DNA of 12,152 bases from JBIOYL01 sp044870185. GTDB taxonomy: Bacteria > Actinomycetota > CALGFH01. The stretch lies in assembly GCA_044870185.1 (NCBI GenBank), contig JBIOYL010000452.1, positions 1 to 12,152 of the forward strand, written 5' to 3'. Position 1 is the first letter of the stretch. Each line of letters opens with the position of its first letter. The translations under genes and the position numbers were made by a program. A model generated the notes under the pieces. The model was not told the origin of the DNA. It made no database searches and was given only the letters and a program-made list of their open reading frames with translations. Below are positions 6,057 to 12,152 of the stretch, piece by piece.

Positions 6057-7553
6057 CCAACCTACCCCTGGGCGAACCGCGCCCTCAGGCCGGTGGCCGC
6101 CGCTCGGCAGCCGGAACACCGGCACGATGTGGTCGCGGCTGCGCACGCGGACCCCCTCGACCAGCGCGTCGACCAGGCTCTTGCGCACCGGCAGCGGCCC
6201 GTGCCGGACCGCCGCGCGGACCCGCTCGAGCAGCTCGGCCAGCTCATCCGGGTCCGGTGTCGGATCGTGCTCGGTGTTCAGCAGGTCGCGCAGCTCGTCT
6301 TGGCGGGTCTTGAGCTCGACCAGCTTGGCGGTGAGCGCCTCGATGCGCCGGCCACACTGCTGCTCACGCAGGGTGCCGGCTTCAAATGCGTCCAGGTAGC
6401 GGTCGATGGCGGCTTCGGCCTTGCCGATCTCGCCGTCGATCGCGCGCAGCTCTCCCTGGTACTGCTCGCGGAGGGTTGCCGTCTGGCTGCGGGCGGCGCT
6501 GATGGCGCGTTCGAACAGGTCGGTTTCCTCGTAGGTGGCCACCAGCGCCTGGAGCACGGCCTGGTCGAGTTGGTCGGCGGCCAGCCGGTCGGCGGCGCAC
6601 GCGAGCGTGCCGTAGCGGTGGCGGGTGTAGCAGGTGTAGTAGCGGTAGCGCTGGCTGCGGCCGTGGGCCACCATCCCCAGGTAGCGCTTGCCGCACCCGT
6701 CGCAGACCACCCGCCCGGTGAGCAGGTAGGCCGTCGCGGAGGCCGCCCGCTCGGAGGGGGTGTCGCCCCGCTCGGCCAGCAGCGCCTGGGCCGCGTCGAA
6801 CAGCGGCTGGTCCACCAGGGGAGGATGGGGGGCGGGATGGTAGCTGCCCCGGAAGTAGATCTCCCCCAGGTAGACGCGGTTGCGCAGCACCGTCAGGACG
6901 GCCAGGTGGTTCCACGGCCGGCCGGTGCGGGTGCGGTGGCCGCGGTCATTCAGCCGGCCGGCGACCGCCTTGGCGCCGAGCCGCTGGTTGACGTACAGGT
7001 CGAAGATGACCGGGACGAGCGGCGCCTCCTCCGGATGCGGCACGAGATGGTGGGTGGCCTGGTCGACCTGGTAGCCGAAGGGCCGGTAGCCGCCGCACCA
7101 GGCGCCGCGGGCGGCCTTGCGCTCCATCCCGGCAACGATCCGGTCGATGATGGTGGCCCGCTCGAACTCGGCGAACGCCCCGAGGATCTGGATGAGCATG
7201 CGGCCGACCGGGGTCGCGGTGTCGAAGTGCTCGCTGACCGAGCGGAACGCCACCCCGGTCCGGTCGAGCTCGTCCAGGATCTCCAGCAGGCCCCGCAGGG
7301 AGCGGGCGATGCGGTCGACGCGGTAGACCAGCAGCACGTCGAAGCGTCCGGCGCGGGCGTCCCGCAGGCTGGCCTGGAGCCCGGGCCGGTCCAAGGTGGC
7401 GCCGCTCATGTCGTCGGAGTAGGTCCGCACCAGGTGCCAGTCGTCCTGGCTTTGGATGTAGGCCTTGAGCTTGGTGTCTTGAGCTTCGATGGAGAACGGC
7501 TGGTGCGCCTGGTCGAGCGAGCGGCGGGTGAGGGTGGCCACCCGAACGGGCAT
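6018..7553 (-). CDS. Large serine recombinase (resolvase/integrase family)
   Basis: This 511-aa site-specific recombinase starts at ATG 7553, chosen because GGAAGGAGG lies 7 bases before it; the frame stays open to 7715 but without a comparable site. The catalytic resolvase domain (about 3-145) has Arg10 and nucleophile Ser12 in LTRRSLDQ, DRPGLQ, VYRVDRIARS, and GAFAEFERATIIDRI. A recombinase domain follows (about 155-255), then a zinc ribbon with Cys284, Cys287, Cys308 and Cys319, then a long coiled coil (about 340-430). That is the layout of phage- and ICE-type integrases. Natural sequence seems to end near VPVFRLP (478-483). The tail beyond is unusual: residues 500-511 (VAPSGFEPPLPP) and the stop are the antisense of tRNA-Glu. 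Confidence 0.93.
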   Translation of the reverse strand: MPVRVATLTRRSLDQAHQPFSIEAQDTKLKAYIQSQDDWHLVRTYSDDMSGATLDRPGLQASLRDARAGRFDVLLVYRVDRIARSLRGLLEILDELDRTGVAFRSVSEHFDTATPVGRMLIQILGAFAEFERATIIDRIVAGMERKAARGAWCGGYRPFGYQVDQATHHLVPHPEEAPLVPVIFDLYVNQRLGAKAVAGRLNDRGHRTRTGRPWNHLAVLTVLRNRVYLGEIYFRGSYHPAPHPPLVDQPLFDAAQALLAERGDTPSERAASATAYLLTGRVVCDGCGKRYLGMVAHGRSQRYRYYTCYTRHRYGTLACAADRLAADQLDQAVLQALVATYEETDLFERAISAARSQTATLREQYQGELRAIDGEIGKAEAAIDRYLDAFEAGTLREQQCGRRIEALTAKLVELKTRQDELRDLLNTEHDPTPDPDELAELLERVRAAVRHGPLPVRKSLVDALVEGVRVRSRDHIVPVFRLPSGGHRPEGAVRPGVGWVAPSGFEPPLPP

Positions 7554-7732
7554 CCGAGTGCCTCCTTCCGGTGGATTGGTTTGGACGGTTGGGCCGGATG
7601 GTTGGGCCAGGAGGGCTCCAGTTGGCCTGGTTGTCAAGCGCGCCAACGGCGGTCCCCGAAGGTGAGGCATGGCCTGACGGTGACCTGCTCTCCGATCGCC
7701 CGATGGCGCTGCCACCAGGGCAGAAGCCGGCC
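7554..7732 (-). promoter_or_regulatory. Recombinase leader: strong RBS, adjacent 13-bp direct repeats, candidate -35
   Basis: The plus-strand complement of the ribosome binding site is CCTCCTTCC at 7561-7569. GGACGGTTGGGCC (7583-7595) and GGATGGTTGGGCC (7596-7608) are adjacent and differ at one base. TTGACA reads on the minus strand at 7637-7632, but no clear -10 follows at 16-19 bp. Direct repeats just upstream of an integrase gene may bind a regulator or the recombinase itself. CTGCC-N5-GGCAG at 7711-7725 is a small hairpin. Confidence 0.4.
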
Positions 7733-7927
7733 TCAGGACACAGACCCTCGAGGCCCTTCCGAGGCGGTGAGCGCCAGCAGGCGTGCCAGGGCCACGAGCG
7801 CTTGGCGCTCGTCTTCAGGGTCGAGCGGCACGTAGCGGGCAGGGCGTAACACGACCTGCCCAGTGTCGATGCCGCCGTCCGGAGCTGTGGCGGACGATTC
7901 CGACGGCGCGGGAACGCGGTCGCTCAT
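7733..7927 (-). CDS. Small hypothetical protein (64 aa) between methyltransferase and recombinase
   Basis: The start ATG at 7927 overlaps the methyltransferase stop as ATGA, which argues for a real, translationally coupled gene. The N-terminal third is rich in Ser, Ala and Pro. The second half, VVLRPARYVPLDPEDERQALVALARLLAL, looks like a short amphipathic helix after an RYVPL segment. Similar short genes sit upstream of recombinases in other actinomycete elements, to my recollection, but I know no function. It has no cysteines, signal peptide or membrane segment. Its stop lies 179 bases from the recombinase start, so the recombinase may be transcribed partly with it. Confidence 0.65.
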   Translation of the reverse strand: MSDRVPAPSESSATAPDGGIDTGQVVLRPARYVPLDPEDERQALVALARLLALTASEGPRGSVS

Positions 7928-8844
7928 CGGCGCTCCCGTCTTCGGTCGGCGGGGGAGGGCCCCGCCCGCCGGAATACCAGCACGTCCTCATGGGCGATGA
8001 TCCGCAGCGGCAGCCCCCGCGTGCGGGCCTTGCGGACCCGGTCCAGCTGGAAGAACGACGGTCGGGCGACCAGCCCATCGCTGCGCAGGCCGACCAGCAG
8101 CGCCACGTTGCGTTCGAACGGCACCAGCCCGGCGGCTTCGGCGGTCCGGGTGAGCTGACCGGGGAAGTCGACCAACTGCTCCCGGCGGCGCCAGGGCCGG
8201 GCGGTCAGCACCAGCAGCCCGTCGGGGCGCAGCAGCGCCTGGCAGCCGGCGAGGATCTCCGCCAGCGCGGCCACCAGCGTCTGCTGCCCGACGCGGCCGA
8301 GGTTGGCCCGGTCGTTGGAGTAGGCGTTGTCGTACTTGACCACGCCCTGTCCGGGGCGGGCGTCGACCTGGCCGTGCACGCTGGAGCCGTACGGCGGGGA
8401 GGTCACCACCAGGGCGACCTGGCCGGTCAGCTCGGCACCCACCAGCTCAAGGAGCCGGCGGGCGTCGCCGGTGACCACCCTGCCGGTGCCGCTGGCGCCA
8501 CGGGTGTGGGCATGGGCGAGGTTGGCGCGGGCGAGGTCGGCCCAGCGCGGCTCCAGGTCCACCCCGACCGCGTCGCGGCCCAGCCGGGTCGCCTCCACGA
8601 GGGTGGTGCCGATCCCGCACATGGGGTCCAGCACCAGCTCGCCGGGTTGGCTGTAGGCGGTGATCGCGTGGCGGGCGATGGCGGGCAGCATCTTGGCCGG
8701 GTGGGCGGTGGAGCCGGGCAGATACCAGCCGGTCCGCTGGGCGCTGGCGGGCTGCTGGGCCGTATGCCACACCGACAGGGGCAGGGGCTGGTCAGCCACG
8801 GGCGCTTCCGGGGGAACGGGCCGATCACTGGACCGGTCGCTCAT
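7924..8844 (-). CDS. Amino-DNA methyltransferase (N4-cytosine/N6-adenine type, TSPPY)
   Basis: This 306-aa protein transfers a methyl group from SAM to an exocyclic amine in DNA. HPAKM (48-52) is motif X-like, DPMCGIGTTLVEA (73-85) is the SAM-binding motif I, and TSPPYG (148-153) is catalytic motif IV. SPPY at this place is most often seen in N4-cytosine enzymes, though N6-adenine cannot be excluded. The order X-I-IV without a large insert leaves the recognition domain to the C-terminal half. The ending HEDVLVFRR is shared with the second methyltransferase in this window, so the two are paralogues. No restriction endonuclease is visible beside it. The start at ATG 8844 overlaps the preceding stop (ATGA), and the stop overlaps the 64-aa gene. 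Confidence 0.9.
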   Translation of the reverse strand: MSDRSSDRPVPPEAPVADQPLPLSVWHTAQQPASAQRTGWYLPGSTAHPAKMLPAIARHAITAYSQPGELVLDPMCGIGTTLVEATRLGRDAVGVDLEPRWADLARANLAHAHTRGASGTGRVVTGDARRLLELVGAELTGQVALVVTSPPYGSSVHGQVDARPGQGVVKYDNAYSNDRANLGRVGQQTLVAALAEILAGCQALLRPDGLLVLTARPWRRREQLVDFPGQLTRTAEAAGLVPFERNVALLVGLRSDGLVARPSFFQLDRVRKARTRGLPLRIIAHEDVLVFRRAGPSPADRRRERR

Positions 8845-9359
8845 GGCTGATCCAGGCCGAGCCGGTGGGGGTTGCCGTGGTCGCTGATGAACCAGACGTC
8901 GGGCCAGACCTGGTCGGCGTCCATCGCCGCCCGCAGCTTCCCCAGCGCCTCCTCGAGGTCGCGGGCGTGGCCGAGGAACCGCCCGCCGAGCCCGACCGCA
9001 TACCAGGCGCCCAGCGGCCCGGCCGGGAGGATGGTCGCGTCGTCCTCGCCCGGGCCGGTGCTGGCCGCCAGCGCGGTGAAGGCCCGGCGAGCGTGGAACG
9101 GCGTCGGGTACTGGTCGACGGTGACAACGCCTTGCTGGTCTTGGTGGACGATGAAGTTGCCAGCAGGGACCGGCTGGTCGAACGCGTCGGCCAGTTCCGG
9201 CTGCTCAGCGGGATCGATCAGCAGCAGGCTGGCCGCGAACCCGTCCTCCTGGAGGTCGCCGACGCTGTCGTTGCCCCACCCCTCCACGCAGACGGTGTGC
9301 AGCAGCTCGGCCAGCGCCGGGTCAGGGTTATGCTGGTAGTTGCCGGGCACCGGCCTCAC
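8841..9359 (-). CDS. Hypothetical protein (172 aa) between two DNA methyltransferases
   Basis: I do not recognise this family. The gene starts at GTG 9359 and overlaps the upstream methyltransferase stop as GTGA; its own stop overlaps the next methyltransferase start as ATGA. The protein is acidic and looks like a soluble alpha/beta domain, with landmarks HTVCVEGWGNDS, NFIVHQDQQGVVTVDQYPT, LGAWYAVGLGGRFLGHARDLEEAL and a C-terminal WPDVWFISDHGN. No signal peptide, membrane segment or known catalytic motif is seen. Its position, locked between two paralogous methyltransferases by overlapping codons, suggests a stoichiometric partner or accessory factor, but this is inference. Confidence 0.8.
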   Translation of the reverse strand: MRPVPGNYQHNPDPALAELLHTVCVEGWGNDSVGDLQEDGFAASLLLIDPAEQPELADAFDQPVPAGNFIVHQDQQGVVTVDQYPTPFHARRAFTALAASTGPGEDDATILPAGPLGAWYAVGLGGRFLGHARDLEEALGKLRAAMDADQVWPDVWFISDHGNPHRLGLDQP

Positions 9360-10383
9360 GCCTGCTCGCGCCGGCCGCTACCGCGCCGCCGTGTCCAGTC
9401 CCGGTGCGCTCGGTTGGCCGCGCCGCGCTTCGAGGCTGGATGTCCATCCGGTGCCTGGCGTTGACCCGACGAGGTCCGCGGTGTAGCCGCGGAGGGACCA
9501 AGGCGTCGGAAGACGAGCACGTCTTCATGGACGACCAGGTGGGCGGGCTCGCCGTGGGCGCGGGCCTTGCGGGTCTGGGTGAGCTGCCAGAACGACGGGC
9601 GGGCGTGCAGGCGGTCGTCGCGGACGGCGGCCAGCAGCGCCACCACGTGCTGCAGATACTGGAAGCCGGCTTGGGTGGTCAGCTCGACCGTGATAGTGGC
9701 CAGATCCAAGACCTGGCCTCGGCGGCGGAGGTTCTTGGTGACGACCACCAGCAGCCCGCCGGGGCGCAGCACCGCAAAGCAGCCGGCGTAGACGCGGGCC
9801 AGCTCGACGAAGTAGCGGTCGCCGCGGGCGTGGCCGAGGTTGCCGTGGTCGGTCGAGTAGTTGAGGGTGTCGCGGCGGCACAGGCTGCGGCCGGCCAGCC
9901 AGGCCGGCTTGTCAATCATGCCGATATCGCTGCCGTACGGCGGCGAGGTGGCGACCAGGTCCACCGTGCCGGTGAGGTCAGCGAGCACACCCGCCAGGTG
10001 CGGGCGTCGCCAAGGCGGACTTGGCCGCGCCAGGCCTGCTGGTCCGCCAAGGCGAACGCGAGGTTGGCGCGGGCCAGCTCGGCCCAGCGGGCCTCCAGCT
10101 CTACGCCGACGGCACGCCGGCCAAGGGCGGCGGCCTCCACCAGGGTGGTGCCGATGCCGCACAGCGGGTCGACCACCAGCCCACCGGGTGGGGAGTACTC
10201 GGCCACGATCCGGCGGGCCAGCTCGGGCACCATCTTGGCGGGGTGGGCGGTGGAGGCAGGCAGGTAGCGGCCGGCCCGCTGGTACTGCGGGCTGGTCTGG
10301 GCGCAGGGCCAGACCGCCAGCGGCAGCTCGCCGACGGGCGTATCGAGCGCGGAGGAGGGCAGGGAAACTGCCGGGGAGCCCAT
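9356..10383 (-). pseudogene. Second amino-DNA methyltransferase, interrupted by a one-base frameshift
   Basis: The reading starts at ATG 10383 with HPAKM (47-51) and DPLCGIGTT (72-80), as in the downstream paralogue. Near 10001-10000 the frame breaks: after GQVRLGDAR homology continues in the next frame as LAGVLADLTGTVDLVATSPPYG and runs to HEDVLVFRR and a TGA at 9356. Adding one C to the minus strand (CGCACCTGG to CGCCACCTGG) restores a 342-aa protein with motifs X, I and IV in the normal order. It is either a recent frameshift mutation or a sequencing error. If intact, it would modify DNA amines like its neighbour. The C-terminal 45 residues are basic and unlike the paralogue. The gene overlaps the 172-aa gene by GTGA. 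Confidence 0.82.
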
Positions 10384-10724
10384 GGGGTGGCCGGGCCATC
10401 GGTTGCGCCAGGGGAATGGGGTCTCTACTCAAGAAACCCGGATGCCGGGGGCCCCCGGGCGGATTCTCGCGAGACGGTCAAGCAGCTCGAAGGCTCCTCA
10501 CGGTTGTCTGGTGGGTCCGTTGGCCAGGACGGCGAGGAATCCGAGCGGCCACACCCGGGCAAGCTGGATCACCGGGGTTGCGCGGGCGGCTGTGGGCTGC
10601 GTGCACCAGCTCACCATGAGACGTCGCGCGTCTCCTCGTGGTCCTGCCCTCGGTCCCCACGCCTATGTACCGGGCCGAGAAGCCACCCGCGTCGCCCTTG
10701 CGGGCGGCGGGCCGAGACGGACCG
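10384..10724. other. 340-bp gap without a convincing gene
   Basis: The gap separates the Cys-rich gene from the methyltransferase block, so the block probably has its own promoter here, but I see no good -35/-10 pair. It holds a perfect 14-bp palindrome CCGGGGGCCCCCGG at 10446-10459 and a hairpin GAGACG-N5-CGTCTC at 10618-10634. A 39-codon minus-strand frame runs from ATG 10617 to TGA 10498 (MVSWCTQPTAARATPV...); it lacks a well-placed ribosome binding site and I do not call it. Confidence 0.5.
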
Positions 10725-10952
10725 CTACGGCCGCCCAGACCGGTATTCGGCCAAGGGCCGCGCCCGCGTCAGCGATCCGCGATGGGCGGCGCAGGTGTCA
10801 ACCTGGTAGCGGCGGCCATCGGCGGTGGCAAACGTGCCCCGCCACGCCGGTGGCTGCGGGCAGTGGACTGGCTGGCCGCCGATCCCGTCGACGAAGCGAA
10901 AGCAGCGCCCGCGGACCGGATAGAACGCCTCTGCGTAGTGCGGTGCCGTCAC
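10725..10952 (-). CDS. Small Cys-rich protein (75 aa), possible zinc-binding
   Basis: The gene starts at GTG 10952, overlapping the stop of the 28-codon frame before it as GTGA. Cys17, Cys31, Cys54 and His57 (CFRF, VHCPQPPAWRG, TCAAHRG) are spaced as a possible single-zinc module. HCPQPPAWRGTF and the following DGRRYQVDTC suggest a compact beta-rich domain. To my recollection, similar short proteins occur in actinomycete integrative elements, with no assigned role. There is no signal peptide. It could bind nucleic acid or act as a small adaptor; neither is shown. Confidence 0.65.
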   Translation of the reverse strand: MTAPHYAEAFYPVRGRCFRFVDGIGGQPVHCPQPPAWRGTFATADGRRYQVDTCAAHRGSLTRARPLAEYRSGRP

Positions 10953-11035
10953 GCCCGACCCTCCATCGCGTGGGCGACCGCCGCGGCGACCTCGGCACTG
11001 GCCGCCTCCACTGTTGGTGGAGTGCTGTTATTCAT
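10949..11035 (-). CDS. 28-aa microORF linked by overlapping codons on both sides
   Basis: ATG 11035 overlaps the TGA of the integrase remnant (ATGA at 11035-11032), and its own TGA overlaps the GTG of the 75-aa gene (GTGA). It encodes MNNSTPPTVEAASAEVAAAV plus AHAMEGRA, an alanine-rich peptide likely to be helical. The double overlap is the reason to take it seriously. It may serve only to pass ribosomes on to the Cys-rich gene. Confidence 0.4.
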   Translation of the reverse strand: MNNSTPPTVEAASAEVAAAVAHAMEGRA

Positions 11036-11245
11036 GCGGGGCTGTATTCTTCCTTGTCGGCCTTGGCACCGAGGTAGGCGGCCCAGTCACCACTCGCCGC
11101 CGCCCTGATCCAGGCGGCCGCAGTCCTGGGGTGCAGGTTGAGCAGGTCGGCCAGGATGGGGTTGGGATCTCGGCGGCGAGCTGGAGGACAGCCGCCTGAC
11201 GAGCTGGGATGAACAGGCAGCGACGCTCTCAGGCGTGACAAGGTT
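11032..11245 (-). pseudogene. Decayed C-terminus of a tyrosine recombinase (integrase)
   Basis: Two frames together read RCLFIPARQAAVLQLAAEI-PTP and then ILADLLNLHPRTAAAWIRAA followed by SGDWAAYLGAKADKEE. This matches the tail of actinomycete tyrosine recombinases, where LAxELPxPVLADLLGLHPxTAxRW precedes a GDW..Y end. The switch lies in a C-run (plus-strand G4 at 11158-11161); one more C restores a single frame. The catalytic core with the Arg, His and Tyr residues is absent, so this is a remnant. It ends in ATGA with the 28-aa frame. It points to an earlier or composite integrative element. Confidence 0.6.
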
Positions 11246-11262
11246 CTGTCGCCAGCAGGGAC

Positions 11263-12084
11263 TTACCCCCAGACGCCCGGGTCGAAGGTGGCGCCGGCCC
11301 GCAGCGCCGCCAGGCGACGTCGGCATTCCTCGACCTTGAAGTCGATGGGGTTGGCTGGATCGTCGTAGCTCACGCCAGAGTGGTGGCCGACCGTGACCGC
11401 GGAGAGCACATAGCGCAGGTTGTGGGTCCTCATGGCCAAGGACGCAAGCCCCAGGGTGTCGGCGAAGCCGGCCATCTGCTCGTCGGCGCTTACCACCACC
11501 CCAGCCGACAGGCCAATGATCTCGGCCACGCTACGAAAGACGGGGGTGTTGGCCACCAGCGTGCATGCGGGATTGCAGCGCCGCTTGTGCTGGCCGGGGA
11601 ACGATTGCACAGGCCTTCGGCCGATCCCCACCCAGAACTGGTCATGATGCCCAGCCCAGATATCAAGGCTGGCCCCTGGCCCCTGCTTGTCCTCGTCCCA
11701 CTGGAACCGGGCCTGAACCGCCCACACGTCCCGGCCTTCTTCCATCTCGGCGAGCATGACGCCGAGAGGATCCGGTGAGGTGAACACGATGTCGGCGTCC
11801 ACGAAGAACACGTGAGTGGCCTGGTCGTGGGCCGCGACGAAGTCCCGCAGCACGTTACCATGGCTGTTCACGGGTGCGCTCGCTGCCGGCCACCGTGACC
11901 GCTGGAATGTCGCGCCCAGCTCACTGGCGGCCGCCACCAGGTCGCTCAGGCCCTCGTCGGTGGTGTGGTTGTCCACGACGGTCACTCGCAGCTGGCCAGC
12001 GGCCAGGCGCTGCTCGTGGGAAGCCACCAGCGTTCGCAGTGCCTGGCCGCTGGCCAGCTGCGAGTGACCGTCGTGGACAACCAC
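11263..12084 (-). CDS. Glycosyltransferase family 2-like protein, 5' end chimeric or missing
   Basis: The reliable part begins around plus position 12035 and reads LRVTVVDNHTTDEGLSDLV, the GT-A nucleotide-binding strand. It continues with FFVDADIVF, whose DAD is the metal-binding DxD, then CNPACTLVANTPVFRSV and GHHSGVSYDDP, and stops with TAA at 11265-11263. Such enzymes move a sugar from a nucleotide-sugar to an acceptor; the acceptor is unknown. The GTG at 12084 and the first 16 or so residues (VVHDGHSQLASGQA...) are the antisense of the gene's own next segment, from the inverted arm at the window end, so they are not genuine. The frame stays open to the edge. The true N-terminus is missing. 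Confidence 0.65.
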   Translation of the reverse strand: MVVHDGHSQLASGQALRTLVASHEQRLAAGQLRVTVVDNHTTDEGLSDLVAAASELGATFQRSRWPAASAPVNSHGNVLRDFVAAHDQATHVFFVDADIVFTSPDPLGVMLAEMEEGRDVWAVQARFQWDEDKQGPGASLDIWAGHHDQFWVGIGRRPVQSFPGQHKRRCNPACTLVANTPVFRSVAEIIGLSAGVVVSADEQMAGFADTLGLASLAMRTHNLRYVLSAVTVGHHSGVSYDDPANPIDFKVEECRRRLAALRAGATFDPGVWG

Positions 12085-12152
12085 ACCACCGACGAGGGCC
12101 TGAGCGACCTGGTGGCGGCCGCCAGTGAGCTGGGCGCGACATTCCAGCGGTC
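11897..12152. repeat. Perfect 112-bp inverted repeat (foldback) ending at the window edge
   Basis: Bases 11897-12008 are the exact reverse complement of 12041-12152, with no mismatch over 112 bp. The central 32 bases (12009-12040) pair only partly. The left arm continues the glycosyltransferase reading frame, so the right arm is the inverted copy. It reaches the last base of the window, so the arm may be longer. The form matches chimeras made in whole-genome amplification or assembly of palindromic contig ends; a true inverted duplication is the alternative. Confidence 0.95.

Noticed and set aside
4078..6060. A 660-codon open frame on the minus strand opposite gltX and the tRNAs
   Set aside because: It is antisense to a clear gltX and to two tRNA genes, and its protein is rich in Arg, Gly, Pro and Ala with no recognisable domain. 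Long antisense frames are expected at this GC content.
7554..7715. Upstream extension of the recombinase to 7715
   Set aside because: The added 54 residues do not resemble a resolvase N-terminus. The strong ribosome binding site and the conserved RVATLTRRS start point to 7553.
6093..7835. A 580-codon plus-strand open frame opposite the recombinase
   Set aside because: The minus strand has a full serine recombinase with catalytic motifs, zinc ribbon and strong ribosome binding site. The plus frame gives low-complexity Val/Gly/Ala/Gln sequence.
9916..10432. Minus-strand frame starting at 10432 as the N-terminus of the second methyltransferase
   Set aside because: That frame gives Arg/Pro/Gly-rich noise up to about 10000. 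Motifs X and I lie in the frame that starts at 10383, so the gene is frameshifted rather than 358 residues long.
10382..11077. A 231-codon plus-strand frame across the gap and small genes
   Set aside because: It is Arg/Pro/Ser-rich, has no motif, and conflicts with the ATGA/GTGA-linked minus-strand genes.
1..12152. CRISPR array
   Set aside because: No regularly spaced repeats of 23-40 bp with unique spacers were found; the repeats here are adjacent tandem units or inverted arms.

Overview
The window is very GC-rich DNA with G or C at most third codon positions, GTG and TTG starts, and 4-base ATGA or GTGA gene overlaps. A gltX gene followed by tRNA-Gln and tRNA-Glu, with no glutaminyl-tRNA synthetase visible, fits an actinomycete chromosome (Actinomycetota). 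I cannot name the lineage below phylum level. An accessory element lies against that tRNA pair.

Left part, 1-4271, plus strand. A three-gene operon (acyl-CoA dehydrogenase-like flavoprotein, UbiG-type O-methyltransferase, type III polyketide synthase) is joined by GTGA and ATGA overlaps. A concentric dyad that looks like an operator lies just upstream. The set reads as a small phenolic-lipid or pyrone pathway: the synthase makes the ring from an acyl starter, the methyltransferase caps a hydroxyl, and the flavoprotein alters the starter or the product. After a repeat- and hairpin-rich spacer comes a fumarylacetoacetate hydrolase-family gene with a TTG start.

Middle, 4272-6055. gltX, possibly leaderless, is followed by a clear promoter and the genes for tRNA-Gln(CTG) and tRNA-Glu(CTC). 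In bacteria that make Gln-tRNA indirectly, GluRS charges both of these tRNAs.

Right part, 6018-12152, all on the minus strand. This is an accessory, mobile-element-like region. Its outermost gene is a large serine recombinase whose last 12 codons and stop are antisense to the 3' half of tRNA-Glu, so the element boundary probably lies at the tRNA. Upstream of the recombinase are a 64-aa protein, an amino-DNA methyltransferase, a 172-aa unknown and a second, frameshifted paralogous methyltransferase, all linked by ATGA or GTGA overlaps. After a 340-bp gap come a 75-aa Cys-rich protein, a 28-aa microORF and a decayed C-terminus of a tyrosine recombinase, again linked by overlaps. Last is a glycosyltransferase fragment. 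The far end of the element is not in the window.

The last 256 bases form a perfect foldback palindrome: 112-bp arms and a loop of about 32 bases that stops exactly at the window edge. It makes the 5' end of the glycosyltransferase chimeric. This may be an assembly or amplification artefact, and the two single-base frameshifts in the right part should be read with that in mind.
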